Of a stretch of DNA of 64,000 nucleotides, positions 16,094 through 24,890 are shown in pieces. The notes under the pieces were generated by a model. The model did no database searches. It was not told the origin of the DNA and saw only the letters and a list, made by a program, of their open reading frames with translations. The position numbers and the translations under genes were made by a program. The stretch is taken from the NCBI RefSeq assembly GCF_024707545.1, contig NZ_CP062229.1:3019501-3083500 (forward strand), given 5' to 3'. Every line of letters starts with the position of its first letter. Position 1 is the stretch's first letter. Source of the stretch: Mesorhizobium onobrychidis (GTDB lineage: Bacteria > Pseudomonadota > Alphaproteobacteria > Rhizobiales > Rhizobiaceae).

Positions 16094-17650
16094 GTGGGGC
16101 TGGGTCGGAATTTCCGCCGTTGGGGGATGTGGGCCTTTATCGCCGTCTTGGTGCTTTCGCCGCATGCAGCGTCGGCCGATACCATCACGCCCGAGCGGAT
16201 TGCCGCCGCCCTGTCGAAGTTCGAACTGCTCGCCGAAGGCGTGGTCAAGGACGGTGCCGTACCCGGTCTCGCCATCGGGGTCGTGCATGGCGACGAGGTG
16301 ATCTTCCTCAAGGGGTTCGGACATCGCGAGGCCGGAAAGCCGGAGGCGGTCGACGCGGACACGGTGTTCCAGATCGCCTCCCTCTCCAAGCCGGTCTCCG
16401 CAACGATAGTGGCGGCGCTGGTCAGCGAGCGCATCGTTTCCTGGGATGCGAAAATCGTCGATCTCGATCCGGCCTTCCGGCTCGCCGAGCCCTATCCGAC
16501 CAGTGAACTCACGGTCCGCGACCTGTTCTCGCACCGCAGCGGACTTCCCGGCACCGCCGGAGACGACCTCGAGGACATTGGCTACGATCGCGCGGAGATC
16601 CTGCGTCGTCTGCGGTTCGTGTCGCCATCGTCGAGCTTTCGTGCCGGTTACTCCTACAGCAATTTTGGACTGACCGAGGGTGCCACCGCGGCCGCGAAGC
16701 CGACAGGCAAGTCCTGGGAGGAGGTCGCCGAGGAGAAGCTCTACCGTCCGCTTGGAATGACCTCGACCAGCTCCCGTCATGCGGACTTCATCAAGCACGC
16801 CAATCGCGCCGCGCTCCACGTCAAAATCGACGGCGTCTGGGCCGCGAAGGTAAAGCGCGATCCGGATGCGCAGGCGCCGGCGGGCGGCGTCAGCTCCACG
16901 GCACGCGATCTCTCGCAATGGGTGCGCCTCGTGCTCGGCAACGGGGTCTATGCCGGCGAGACCCTCATTGCCGCCGATGCGCTGGACCAGACGCATGTTC
17001 CCCTGATGGCGCGCGGCAAGAACCCCGTCTCCGGTGGCGAGTCCTTCTACGGTCTCGGCTGGAATATCGAATTCGGCCGGCACGGTCTGAGCTGGGGTCA
17101 TGCCGGCGCGTTCAGCGTCGGCGCCCGTACCCTGGTGACACTTTTTCCGGAGGAGAAGCTTGGCATCGTCATTGTCGCCAACGCCTTTTCGACAGGCGTG
17201 CCGGAAGGGCTGTCCGAGAGCTTTGCCGATATGGCCTTTGACGGAAAGGTCGAGAAGGACTGGATCAAGGCATGGGACGACGCCTATGCTAGCCTGTTCG
17301 GCCCGGCGGTCGCCGCCGCCAAGGCCACCTATGCCGCGCCACCGTCTCCGGCAAGGCCGGCCGGACCGGCCAGTGCCTATGAAGGCCGCTATTCCAACGA
17401 CTTCATTGGCGATGCGATCGTTTCGAGTGCGGGAGACGCCCTTGTGCTCAAGGTCGGGCCGGCCGGCGCCCGGTCCTATTCATTGAAGCATTTCGACGGC
17501 GACCTCTTCCTGACCTTCCCGGACGCCGAGACGCCGGACAGGCCCTCGGGCGTAGGCTTTGACATCGGCCCCGACGGCAAGGCGTCGGCTATGACCATAG
17601 AGTTTCTCGACGATAACAATCTCGGCACGCTGCGGCGCGTGGGTGATTAG
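16094..17650 (+). CDS. Serine hydrolase, beta-lactamase/class C-like
   Basis: The 518-aa protein carries a signal peptide (WGMWAFIAVLVLSPHAASA) and the class C beta-lactamase/DD-peptidase fold: SLSK (SxxK nucleophile motif), YSN (YxN) and a late GHAG (HxG in place of KTG). A C-terminal domain of about 100 residues follows (YEGRYSNDFIGDAIV...), common in esterase/peptidase members of the family. I choose the GTG at 16094 because GGGGGAG lies 7 bases upstream; the frame opens at 16064. It is likely a periplasmic esterase or D-amino-acid peptidase and need not confer drug resistance. Confidence 0.88.
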   Translation: MGLGRNFRRWGMWAFIAVLVLSPHAASADTITPERIAAALSKFELLAEGVVKDGAVPGLAIGVVHGDEVIFLKGFGHREAGKPEAVDADTVFQIASLSKPVSATIVAALVSERIVSWDAKIVDLDPAFRLAEPYPTSELTVRDLFSHRSGLPGTAGDDLEDIGYDRAEILRRLRFVSPSSSFRAGYSYSNFGLTEGATAAAKPTGKSWEEVAEEKLYRPLGMTSTSSRHADFIKHANRAALHVKIDGVWAAKVKRDPDAQAPAGGVSSTARDLSQWVRLVLGNGVYAGETLIAADALDQTHVPLMARGKNPVSGGESFYGLGWNIEFGRHGLSWGHAGAFSVGARTLVTLFPEEKLGIVIVANAFSTGVPEGLSESFADMAFDGKVEKDWIKAWDDAYASLFGPAVAAAKATYAAPPSPARPAGPASAYEGRYSNDFIGDAIVSSAGDALVLKVGPAGARSYSLKHFDGDLFLTFPDAETPDRPSGVGFDIGPDGKASAMTIEFLDDNNLGTLRRVGD

Positions 17651-17861
17651 CGTCAAAACCCAATCAATCTGAACGACCGAGTACGACCCTCAGCGACGGC
17701 CCGTTCGCGCTCGGCCGAATTCACGCCCATGACCCAAAGCAGCCATAGAAAGCTGCGGAATTCCCTGGCTGGCTAAGAATTGTGTTGATAGCCGAGCCCT
17801 TTCTAGGCCCTGCATGACAGCCCAGGTCTTGGTCGGCGATGGTAGCGACATGGTTGTCCAG

Positions 17862-18107
17862 TCATCCGCCAGCAAGACGCGGCAGCAGGAATATCTCAGC
17901 GCCTTGTGGCAATTCCTTCGACCAGGTGTCGCGATAGATAACCCCGTCGATAGCGACTGCGATGCCGCGGTCGATGTAGGGCTCGAAGCCGGGATACTGC
18001 TCAGCCAGCTTCCTGAACAGCTCCCGAATATCCTTCGCCTCGATCTCGACCTTGCTCTTGCCTCCGGCGATTGCGCCGAGCGATCCCCAGAGCGTTACTT
18101 CGACCAT
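17862..18107 (-). CDS. MoaD/ThiS-like ubiquitin-fold protein
   Basis: The 81-aa protein begins MVEVTLWGSLGAIAGG and ends with LLPRLAGG, the C-terminal Gly-Gly that in MoaD and ThiS is adenylated and thiocarboxylated. It is the last gene of the molybdenum hydroxylase operon, one base overlapping the Mo-subunit stop. Known MoaD carries sulfur into molybdopterin, so a dedicated sulfur carrier for cofactor assembly or sulfuration of this enzyme is a reasonable inference. Its cognate E1-like enzyme is not in the window. Confidence 0.8.
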   Translation of the reverse strand: MVEVTLWGSLGAIAGGKSKVEIEAKDIRELFRKLAEQYPGFEPYIDRGIAVAIDGVIYRDTWSKELPQGAEIFLLPRLAGG

Positions 18108-20371
18108 CAGCCTCCCCGTTCCGCCTCGATCGCCGCGAGAATCCGCGGCGGCGACATCGGGATATGCGTCATCCGCACGCCCGCGGCGTTCGACACCGCA
18201 TTGGCGATCGCCGCCAGCGGCGGCACGATCGAGGTCTCGCCGACGCCGCGCACCCCGTAAGGATGGTTGGGATTGGGGATCTCGAGGATCTGCGTGTCGA
18301 TCATCGGCAGGTCCGAGCAGACCGGGATGCGGTAGTCGAGGAAGCCCGGGTTCTGCAGCCGCCCGTCCTTGCCGTAGATGTACTCTTCGTTGAGCGCCCA
18401 GCCGATGCCTTGCGCGGCACCCCCCTGGTACTGCCCCTCGACATAGGTCGGGTGCACCGCCTTGCCGGCATCCTGCACGACGGTGTAGCGCAGGACCCTG
18501 GTCGCGCCGGTCTCCGGATCGACCTCGATATCGCAGATATGGGTGGCGAAGGAGACGCCGGCGCCGTCGGCGACGAGCTCGCTGTGGCCGGCGATCGGCC
18601 CGCCCGTCTTCCCTGACGCGGCCGCGATCTCCTTAAGCGACAGTGCAGCGAGGTTGCCGTACTTCTCGCCTTTGGCGATGGCGTGGCCCTTTTCCCAGAC
18701 CACGTCGTCGACGGGAATGTCCCACATCTGCGCGGCGCGGTCCCGCAGGATCTTGATGGCGTTGCGGGCGGCCGAGATCGTCGCCATAGAGGAGGAGAAG
18801 GTGCCGCGGCTGCCGTCCGTCATGTCGTTGTAGCCGAGGCTGGAGGTGTCAGCCACCACCGCCTTGACCTGCTCATAGGCGATGCCGAGTTCCTCCGCCG
18901 CCACCAGCGATAGCGAGGCGCGCGAGCCGCCGACATCCACGGTTCCGACGGCAAGCGAGACCGAGCCGTCCATGCCGATGTTGAGGTCGGTGCAGGTCTG
19001 GCCGCCGAAGTTGAACCAGAAGCCGCAAGCCATGCCGCGGCCCTGGTTCTTGCCCAGCGGTGCCTTCATGTGCGGATGGTTCTTCGCCGCTTCCAGCGTC
19101 GGGCCGATGCCAATCGGGCCGTATACCGGGCCGTAGGACGATCTGGTGCCTTCCTGGGCGGCGTTCCTGATCCGGAACTCGACCGGATCCATGCCGATCT
19201 CCTTGGCCAGCTCGTCGACGGCACTTTCCACCGCAAACGCCGCCATCGGCGCCGATGGCGCGCGATAGGCCGCCGTCTTCGGCCGGTTGACCAGAACTTC
19301 GTAGCCAACCGTCCTGACGTTCTCGAGCCGATAGCAGGCGAACGCCGTCATGGCGCCGATCTCAGCCCACATGCCGGCATAGGGGCCGCAGGAATAGCGC
19401 AGTGTCGCCTCGGCCGCGGTGATCGTGCCATCCTTGCGGGCGCCGATTCTGACGTCGATCGAGGTGGCGCTGGTTGGGCCGGAGGCGCGAAACACCTCGT
19501 CGCGCGTCATCACCAGCTTGACCGGCCGTCCGGCCTTGCGCGACAGCGCCAGCGCCACCGGCTCGGCCCAGACATGGGTCTTGCCGCCGAAGCCGCCGCC
19601 GATCTCCGACGAGGTGACGCGCAGCTTGGAGGCTTCCATGCCAAGCAGTTGGGCGCAATGCTGGCGGTAGACGAAATGGCCTTGCGTGCAGACCCAGAGG
19701 TCGGCGGTGCCGTCGGAGCTGACGCTCGCCACGCAGGCATGTGGCTCGATGTAGCCCTGGTGCGTCTGCTCGGTCTTGAAGGAGCGTTCGACAATGAAAT
19801 CGGCCTGCCCAAAACCCTCATGAACGTCGCCATGGCCGTACTGGGTGCGCTTGGTGACGTTGGACGGCTTGGTGGGCTTTTCCTCGACGCCTTCGGTGAA
19901 GATGGTGTCGTTGAGTACGGGCGCTGAGTGCTTCATCGCCTCGTCGACATCGGTCACATGCGGCAGCACTTCATAGTCGACCTCGATCAGCTTCAGCGCC
20001 TGCCTTGCCGTGCGGGCGTCGACCGCGGCGACCGCGGCCACCGCATGGCCGTCATAGAGCGCCTTCTTGCGCGCCATGCAGTTGTCGAGGATGTCGTACA
20101 TGGCGGCATCGCCGTCGGTGAGGTCGGGGAGGTCGGCCGCGGTGATCACCGCCTTCACGCCGTTGAGCTTCTCCGCCTTTGAGGTGTCGATCTTCCTGAT
20201 CGTAGCGTGCGCGTGCGGGCTTCTCAGAACACGCCCGACCAACTGGCCGGCCATGTTGAAGTCCGCGCCGTAGCGCGCGCGGCCTGTCACCTTGTCGACG
20301 CCGTCGGGGCGGATGGGACGCGTGCCGACGGAGGCGAAATTGCGTCCGGAATAGCGCGGATCGAAGTTCAT
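18107..20371 (-). CDS. Molybdenum hydroxylase, large Mo-binding subunit
   Basis: The 754-aa protein is of the xanthine dehydrogenase/aldehyde oxidase family. It has the two Mo-cofactor domains, with EIGGGFGGKTHVWAEPVALALS and, near the end, HPYGVRGVGETSIVPPLAAIANAV holding the catalytic Glu (GVGE). It hydroxylates a substrate carbon with water as oxygen donor and passes electrons to the 2Fe-2S subunit. The substrate (purine, N-heterocycle or aldehyde) cannot be decided. No signal peptide is seen, so it acts in the cytoplasm. The gene starts 2 bp after the 2Fe-2S gene. Confidence 0.93.
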   Translation of the reverse strand: MNFDPRYSGRNFASVGTRPIRPDGVDKVTGRARYGADFNMAGQLVGRVLRSPHAHATIRKIDTSKAEKLNGVKAVITAADLPDLTDGDAAMYDILDNCMARKKALYDGHAVAAVAAVDARTARQALKLIEVDYEVLPHVTDVDEAMKHSAPVLNDTIFTEGVEEKPTKPSNVTKRTQYGHGDVHEGFGQADFIVERSFKTEQTHQGYIEPHACVASVSSDGTADLWVCTQGHFVYRQHCAQLLGMEASKLRVTSSEIGGGFGGKTHVWAEPVALALSRKAGRPVKLVMTRDEVFRASGPTSATSIDVRIGARKDGTITAAEATLRYSCGPYAGMWAEIGAMTAFACYRLENVRTVGYEVLVNRPKTAAYRAPSAPMAAFAVESAVDELAKEIGMDPVEFRIRNAAQEGTRSSYGPVYGPIGIGPTLEAAKNHPHMKAPLGKNQGRGMACGFWFNFGGQTCTDLNIGMDGSVSLAVGTVDVGGSRASLSLVAAEELGIAYEQVKAVVADTSSLGYNDMTDGSRGTFSSSMATISAARNAIKILRDRAAQMWDIPVDDVVWEKGHAIAKGEKYGNLAALSLKEIAAASGKTGGPIAGHSELVADGAGVSFATHICDIEVDPETGATRVLRYTVVQDAGKAVHPTYVEGQYQGGAAQGIGWALNEEYIYGKDGRLQNPGFLDYRIPVCSDLPMIDTQILEIPNPNHPYGVRGVGETSIVPPLAAIANAVSNAAGVRMTHIPMSPPRILAAIEAERGG

Positions 20372-20373
20372 CG

Positions 20374-20853
20374 TCAGGCTCCCTTCATCACGCTTGCGGC
20401 GTCCTGGACGGCGCGCACGATCTTGTCATAGCCGGTACAGCGGCAGAGGTTCCCGGCGAGGCCGAAGCGGATTTCCTCCTCGGTCGGGTCGGGATTCTTG
20501 GCCAAAAGGTCCTTCGCCGCGATCAGGAAGCCCGGCGTGCAGATGCCGCATTGGAGTGCTGCGTGCTCGAGGAACTTCTGCTGCAGTGGATGCAGCCTGT
20601 CGCCATGCGCCATGCCCTCGACGGTCTCGACACGCCGGCCCTCGGCCTCCGCGCCGAGCACCAGGCACGAGCACACCAGCCGGTCGTCGAGGATGATGCT
20701 GCAGGCGCCGCAGTCGCCGGTGCCGCAGCCTTCCTTGGCGCCCGTCAGCCCGAGGCGGTCGCGCAGGACGTCGAGCAGCGTCTCGTCCGGTTGGCAAAGG
20801 TACTCGACATTGTCGCCGTTGACTGTCGTTGAGACTGCTACACCAGCCATCAT
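20374..20853 (-). CDS. Molybdenum hydroxylase, 2Fe-2S subunit
   Basis: The 159-aa protein has both iron-sulfur domains: the plant-ferredoxin type (GAKEGCGTGDCGACSIILDD ... C) and the four-helix type (QCGICTPGFLIAAKDL ... GNLCRCTGYDKIV). It carries electrons from the Mo subunit to FAD. It overlaps the FAD-subunit gene by four bases (ATGA) and lies 2 bp upstream of the Mo-subunit gene. Confidence 0.95.
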   Translation of the reverse strand: MMAGVAVSTTVNGDNVEYLCQPDETLLDVLRDRLGLTGAKEGCGTGDCGACSIILDDRLVCSCLVLGAEAEGRRVETVEGMAHGDRLHPLQQKFLEHAALQCGICTPGFLIAAKDLLAKNPDPTEEEIRFGLAGNLCRCTGYDKIVRAVQDAASVMKGA

Positions 20854-21710
20854 TTGCCTCCTGCACGTGCATAGGCGGTCGTGGCGGCCCGCCTGGCCAG
20901 CACACCCGCAACTTTTCTTCTGAACTCGATGGTGCCCCGCTTGTCGTCGATAGGGCGGCAGGCCCCCGAGCAGACCTTGGCCAGCCGCTCCAGCGCGGCT
21001 TCGTCCAGCTTCCTGCCGATGAGGGCCTCGGCGGCCTCTTCCACCAGCAGCACTGTCGGCGCCACGGCGCCCAGTGCCACGCGGGCCGATTTGACGACAC
21101 CTTGTTCATCGAGCGTCAGGTTCACCCCGGCGCTGACCACGGCGATGTCCATCTCCGTGCGTGGAATGAAACGCAGATAGGCATCGCCGGAGCGCGGCGC
21201 GCGCCTGTCGAGCACGATCGCCTCGATGATCTCGCCCTTGGCGAGCGACGTCTTGCCCGGCCCGGTCGGCACTGCCTCTACCGCGACGGTGCGCCTGCCT
21301 CCTGGCCCGGCTATCAATGCCATGGCGCTGGCGGCTACCAGCGCCGGCACGCTGTCGGCTGCCGGCGAGGCGTTGCAAAGATTGCCGACGATGGTGCAGC
21401 GTCCCTGTACCTGCTTGGAGCCGATCAGCTTGGCCGCTTCGACGACGCCCGGCCATTCCCTCTTCAAGGCCGCGCTCTCTCCCATCAGGGCGCAGGAGAC
21501 CGCCGCACCGATGCTGAAGCCCTCCGCCGTTTCCCTGATCTCGCCCAGTCCGTCGATCGCTTTGATGTCGACGATCAGGTCGGGCTCGATAAAGCCGCCT
21601 TTCATCCTCACCAGGAGGTCGCTGCCTCCCGCGAGAATGGCGGCCGTGCCAGACGAGCCGGCCAGCTGGCCAACGGCATCTTCCATTGAAAGCGGACGTA
21701 TGTAGCGCAT
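20850..21710 (-). CDS. Molybdenum hydroxylase, FAD subunit (CoxM/CutM-like)
   Basis: The 286-aa protein has the FAD-binding PCMH motifs of CoxM-like subunits (AAILAGGSDLLVRMKGG and TIVGNLCNASPAADS) and the C-terminal CO-dehydrogenase flavoprotein domain. The ATG at 21710 has GGGGAGACG directly upstream; the frame extends to 21785 but that part has no family similarity. It is the first gene of the four-gene operon FAD, 2Fe-2S, Mo, MoaD-like. Such enzymes pass electrons from the substrate to NAD or quinone. Confidence 0.92.
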   Translation of the reverse strand: MRYIRPLSMEDAVGQLAGSSGTAAILAGGSDLLVRMKGGFIEPDLIVDIKAIDGLGEIRETAEGFSIGAAVSCALMGESAALKREWPGVVEAAKLIGSKQVQGRCTIVGNLCNASPAADSVPALVAASAMALIAGPGGRRTVAVEAVPTGPGKTSLAKGEIIEAIVLDRRAPRSGDAYLRFIPRTEMDIAVVSAGVNLTLDEQGVVKSARVALGAVAPTVLLVEEAAEALIGRKLDEAALERLAKVCSGACRPIDDKRGTIEFRRKVAGVLARRAATTAYARAGGK

Positions 21711-21921
21711 CGTCTCCCCTTGATCATCGCAATTCTGTCGGCCTGTTATAGAGCCTTGGATCGGAATGGTCATCCGGTTCTGCATTAGCAGCGATTAGGC
21801 CAGGCGCCGCAAGACAAATGGCAACATTCCACCCCCATATCGGCCATCGGCGGTAACCAGCTGACTGAGACTGAGTCCTAGAGCGGCGGGGGCGGCGAGC
21901 CTTTCCGGGCGCGTTCTCAAC

Positions 21922-22857
21922 TCAGGACGCCGGACCGACCTGGAGCAATTTGAAGCAATCGCCGCTTCCCGACTTCAACTGCGTCAGGAAGCGTTTCGAC
22001 CGATCGATCCATTCCTGTTGCGACCTGGCATCGGCTTCGATTTCGTTGACCGGCCCAAGGTTGACGAAGCTGCGCCCCTCGCTGAAAAGCCAGCACGCAC
22101 GGCCGAGAAGCCTCCTGCTGCGCTGGCGCAAGAGGTCGGCATCATAAAAGATGTCGAGCACCTCCTGCTTGATCTTTGCCTCCTTTTCAGGATTTGCGAT
22201 CGCAACCGCGATTGAGTCTCCGCCGATCGCATCCTGCAGGTCTTTGTAGTCGAGGGCGAGCTGAGTGGTGGCATATTTGATCTCACTCTCGTCCCGGACG
22301 ATGTTGAACCACAGCGTGGGATCGAGTTCGTTGACGACGAACGATGCTTCGAAATCGCGCGATAGATTCAGGATCTCGAACCCTTGAACCTCAACGTCGC
22401 GCTCGACCAGAAGGATCTCGGCGACCTGCTTGCCGAGTTCCGCCCCGTGCGCGCTGATCGCGGCGTTCGTTCCACCGAGCTCCGGACTGATGTAGGGCCC
22501 GCCATCATCCAGCAGCGCATCAAATTCGCCAAGGAATTCGACGACGGCGGCGCCGCGAGCAATGCGCGCCGCCAGTTTGGCGAGAACCAGCTGCAGCTCC
22601 GTTTCGCGTTTGCGCTGGTCCTGATAGTTCTGCTGAAAAAAGAAGATGAACAGGGAAACGCCAATTCCGATCAGGATCACGCCGAGTTGGGAAAAGATGT
22701 TGCGATAATACTCCAACAGCTTTTCACGATGGCGCATGTCGTGGCGCACGCTGTGTGCCACACGAATATTGACGATCAGCGAAAGGATCAGGAGCCCGGC
22801 ACCGACGAGGATGAGGCCGCCGATGAGGAAATAGCCATGGCCTGAGCTGAAATCCAT
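21922..22857 (-). CDS. Two-helix membrane protein of unknown function
   Basis: The 311-aa protein has two N-terminal membrane helices (FLIGGLILVGAGLLILSLIV and LGVILIGIGVSLFIFFF) joined by a charged loop (RHDMRHREKLLEYYRNIF). They are followed by a long soluble domain of about 220 residues, probably cytoplasmic given the positive loop. The soluble part is rich in acidic helices and has no motif I recognise. The ATG at 22857 (MDFSSGHGYF) is preferred to a GTG at 22917. It is a separate unit upstream of the Mo-hydroxylase operon. Confidence 0.7.
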   Translation of the reverse strand: MDFSSGHGYFLIGGLILVGAGLLILSLIVNIRVAHSVRHDMRHREKLLEYYRNIFSQLGVILIGIGVSLFIFFFQQNYQDQRKRETELQLVLAKLAARIARGAAVVEFLGEFDALLDDGGPYISPELGGTNAAISAHGAELGKQVAEILLVERDVEVQGFEILNLSRDFEASFVVNELDPTLWFNIVRDESEIKYATTQLALDYKDLQDAIGGDSIAVAIANPEKEAKIKQEVLDIFYDADLLRQRSRRLLGRACWLFSEGRSFVNLGPVNEIEADARSQQEWIDRSKRFLTQLKSGSGDCFKLLQVGPAS

Positions 22858-23196
22858 GCGTTTGCCGCGTCCCTGAAGCCCCAGACCGCGCAGACTAATA
22901 CCATTCCGCTTCAACACCTACATCTTCGTAGGAGGCGTCAACGACCGGAAATGACCCGATCCGGACTTTCCCCAGGCGCTCCGGCGGCTCGTTAGCGGAC
23001 CTTCATCTGAACCAGCGCATGGCAGTGACCAGACGTTTCACTGATGTGACAAGCCAATGCCTTTTCACGCGAGGCTGTCGGAATTTTTCGTCGAGGCGCT
23101 GGCGCGTGAATGCCTCGGCCACGGATTCGACGAAGACGCGCGTCTCGGCCGGCATCAATGGCTCAGGGGCCGCCCAAAGGATAGCGAGGGCTCTAT
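22858..23196. other. Intergenic region with no supported gene
   Basis: I see no gene in this stretch. A minus-strand frame at 23003-23266 overlaps the cyclase remnant in another phase and does not match a family I know. The region lies between the membrane-protein gene and the remnants at 23197-23474. Confidence 0.4.
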
Positions 23197-23474
23197 TCAC
23201 CTCAAAGTATCGAGCATTGCTTTGGCCTCTTTGAGGTCCGGTGTCGCAAAGCCTTCGGTGAACCAAGCATAAACCGGCGCGAGCAGATCGCGTGCGTCGG
23301 CATGCTTGCCCTGGACACGCCAGAGCCGGGCGAGACTGGTGGCCGCGCGTAGCTCCCAGGACTTCGCGGATTGAAAGACACCCGTCGCTCTGACCACGAT
23401 GCGAGCTTCAGGAATTCCGACACCACGAAGCTCTCGAGCAAAGCACCGAACCCGATCGGTCCTACGTCCTTCAT
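23197..23474 (-). pseudogene. Mosaic remnant: DUF4143 ATPase piece joined to cyclase TPR tail
   Basis: Two unrelated fragments meet in different frames. From 23474 to about 23372 one frame reads [20 protein letters not shown] then [14 protein letters not shown], the start of the nuclease-like domain of DUF4143 AAA ATPases. From about 23400 to 23197 another frame reads [20 protein letters not shown] ... [20 protein letters not shown], the typical last repeats of large adenylate cyclase/AAA-TPR proteins. The switch lies near 23372. Neither fragment could work alone. Confidence 0.65.
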
Positions 23475-23493
23475 CTACGGCCCGTCACAAGAT

Positions 23494-23524
23494 TGTCAAC
23501 AATCTTTAAGAGTTTTGTTGACAG
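23494..23524 (+). promoter_or_regulatory. Candidate GntR operators upstream of the LIV-type ABC operon
   Basis: TTGTCAACAA (23494-23503) fits the FCD-GntR pattern TTGTnnACAA. TTGTTGACA (23516-23524) is its inverted partner and includes a TTGACA -35 box (23519-23524). The same TTGTTGACA occurs at 29007-29015 in front of the GntR gene at the other end of the cluster. Joint control by that regulator is inferred. Confidence 0.5.
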
Positions 23525-23610
23525 GTGATTGATTTGAGCCTTCACTCACAAAAGTCCGCGTATCGGTCGAGTTCTGTCGCAACAATGCGCGGCCTCCAAG
23601 GGGAAGAACA

Positions 23611-24813
23611 ATGATCAACAGACGTTCAATAATCACATTCGCCGCGCTCGGCGCCGTCTCCGCGCTGGCAATCATGGCCGGCGGCACAATAACGGTGCAC
23701 GCCGCCAACAAGGAACTCAAGATCGGCTTTGTCGGCGTGACGAGTGGCGCGGCCGCTGCGTGGGGCACATCCAACGTCCGCTCGATGCAGACACGCGCCG
23801 CCTGGATCAACGAAACCGGCGGTGTGAAGATTGGTGACGAGACCTATGACATCAAAATCGTCACCTTCGACGACCAGAAGGACCCGAAGCGGGCGATCGC
23901 CGGCATGGAGAAGATGGCCCAGGAGGGCATCCACTATGTCGTCGGTCCGAATGTCGACGACGGCGCGGCGGCGGTGCGTCCCGTGGCAGAATCCAAGGGC
24001 ATCATCTATTTTCCCTACGCATTCCCGAAGGAACTCTACACCCCGCCGGCGTCCAACGCCGTGCTCGGCATGATCGCCAACTACCAGTCGGCTCCGGCGA
24101 TCTACAAATATCTCATGGAAAACAGGGGCGTGAAAAAAGTTGCCTTTGTCGCCGCCAACGAATCCGATCCGCTGAGCCAGCGGGATGGCGGTGTTGCCGC
24201 GGCAAAGGCGCTCGGGCTCGAGGTTGTGGCTGCCACGGATGTCTACCAAAACGATACCCGCGATTTCACGCCGGTACTGACGCCGATCGTTTTGCAAAAA
24301 CCGGACCTGCTGGTGCTTTCGGGTGTCGCGCCCGGCAATGCGCCGCTGCTGATCCGCGCCGCGCGCGAGCTCGGCTACGAAGGTCTGATCTCCACCGAAA
24401 CGGCGCAGGATGCCAAGGTGCTGGAAGAGGGCGCGGGCGAGTTGGCCAACGGCTTCATCTCAGTCGGCGGCGCATCGACGCCCGAAATCGCGTCCGACAC
24501 GATGAAGGAGTTCGTCGACCGCTATACGAAAATGTTCGGCGAATACAATGACGAGTCCAACACCAAGGTCTACGCGCTCGAATACATCATCGAGACGCTG
24601 AAGGCGAACCCGGCCGCGATCGACAATGTTGAGGGGTTCAAGAAGACGATCGACACTTTCTCGGCGCCCAATCCCTATCTGAAGGGCGATGCTAAGCTGA
24701 CCTATGTCGGAATGACGTCGTTTGGCCAGAAGCGCCAGCTTTCGGTCCCGATGGTGGTCACGGAATACCGCGACGGCAAGTTCGAGACGCTCTTCGTCGC
24801 TCAAGTCGATTGA
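23611..24813 (+). CDS. ABC transporter substrate-binding protein, LivJ/Leu-Ile-Val type
   Basis: The 400-aa protein has a signal peptide (ITFAALGAVSALAIMAGGTI, probable cleavage after VHA) and a type-I periplasmic binding fold (LKIGFVGVTSGAAAAWG, MEKMAQEGIHYVVGPNVDDGA, KKVAFVAANESDPLSQRDG). LIV-type proteins bind amino acids, amides, urea or aromatic acids. It heads a six-gene plus-strand operon with two permeases, two ATPases and a racemase. Two candidate GntR operators lie upstream. Confidence 0.9.
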   Translation: MINRRSIITFAALGAVSALAIMAGGTITVHAANKELKIGFVGVTSGAAAAWGTSNVRSMQTRAAWINETGGVKIGDETYDIKIVTFDDQKDPKRAIAGMEKMAQEGIHYVVGPNVDDGAAAVRPVAESKGIIYFPYAFPKELYTPPASNAVLGMIANYQSAPAIYKYLMENRGVKKVAFVAANESDPLSQRDGGVAAAKALGLEVVAATDVYQNDTRDFTPVLTPIVLQKPDLLVLSGVAPGNAPLLIRAARELGYEGLISTETAQDAKVLEEGAGELANGFISVGGASTPEIASDTMKEFVDRYTKMFGEYNDESNTKVYALEYIIETLKANPAAIDNVEGFKKTIDTFSAPNPYLKGDAKLTYVGMTSFGQKRQLSVPMVVTEYRDGKFETLFVAQVD

Positions 24814-24890
24814 CGCAACTGCACTGAAGCGGATTGCCGCAGAGGCTCGTGCATTCGCCTTGAGCCTCTGAATGGCCGGGAACCATCCTG

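Noticed and set aside
15953..17101. Minus-strand open frame of 382 codons
   Set aside because: It lies opposite the serine hydrolase with its SxxK and YxN motifs; no protein-like pattern is seen.
16094..17650. Antibiotic-resistance beta-lactamase
   Set aside because: The protein has the class C fold, but the HAG motif replaces KTG and a C-terminal extension is present, as in esterases and peptidases of the family.
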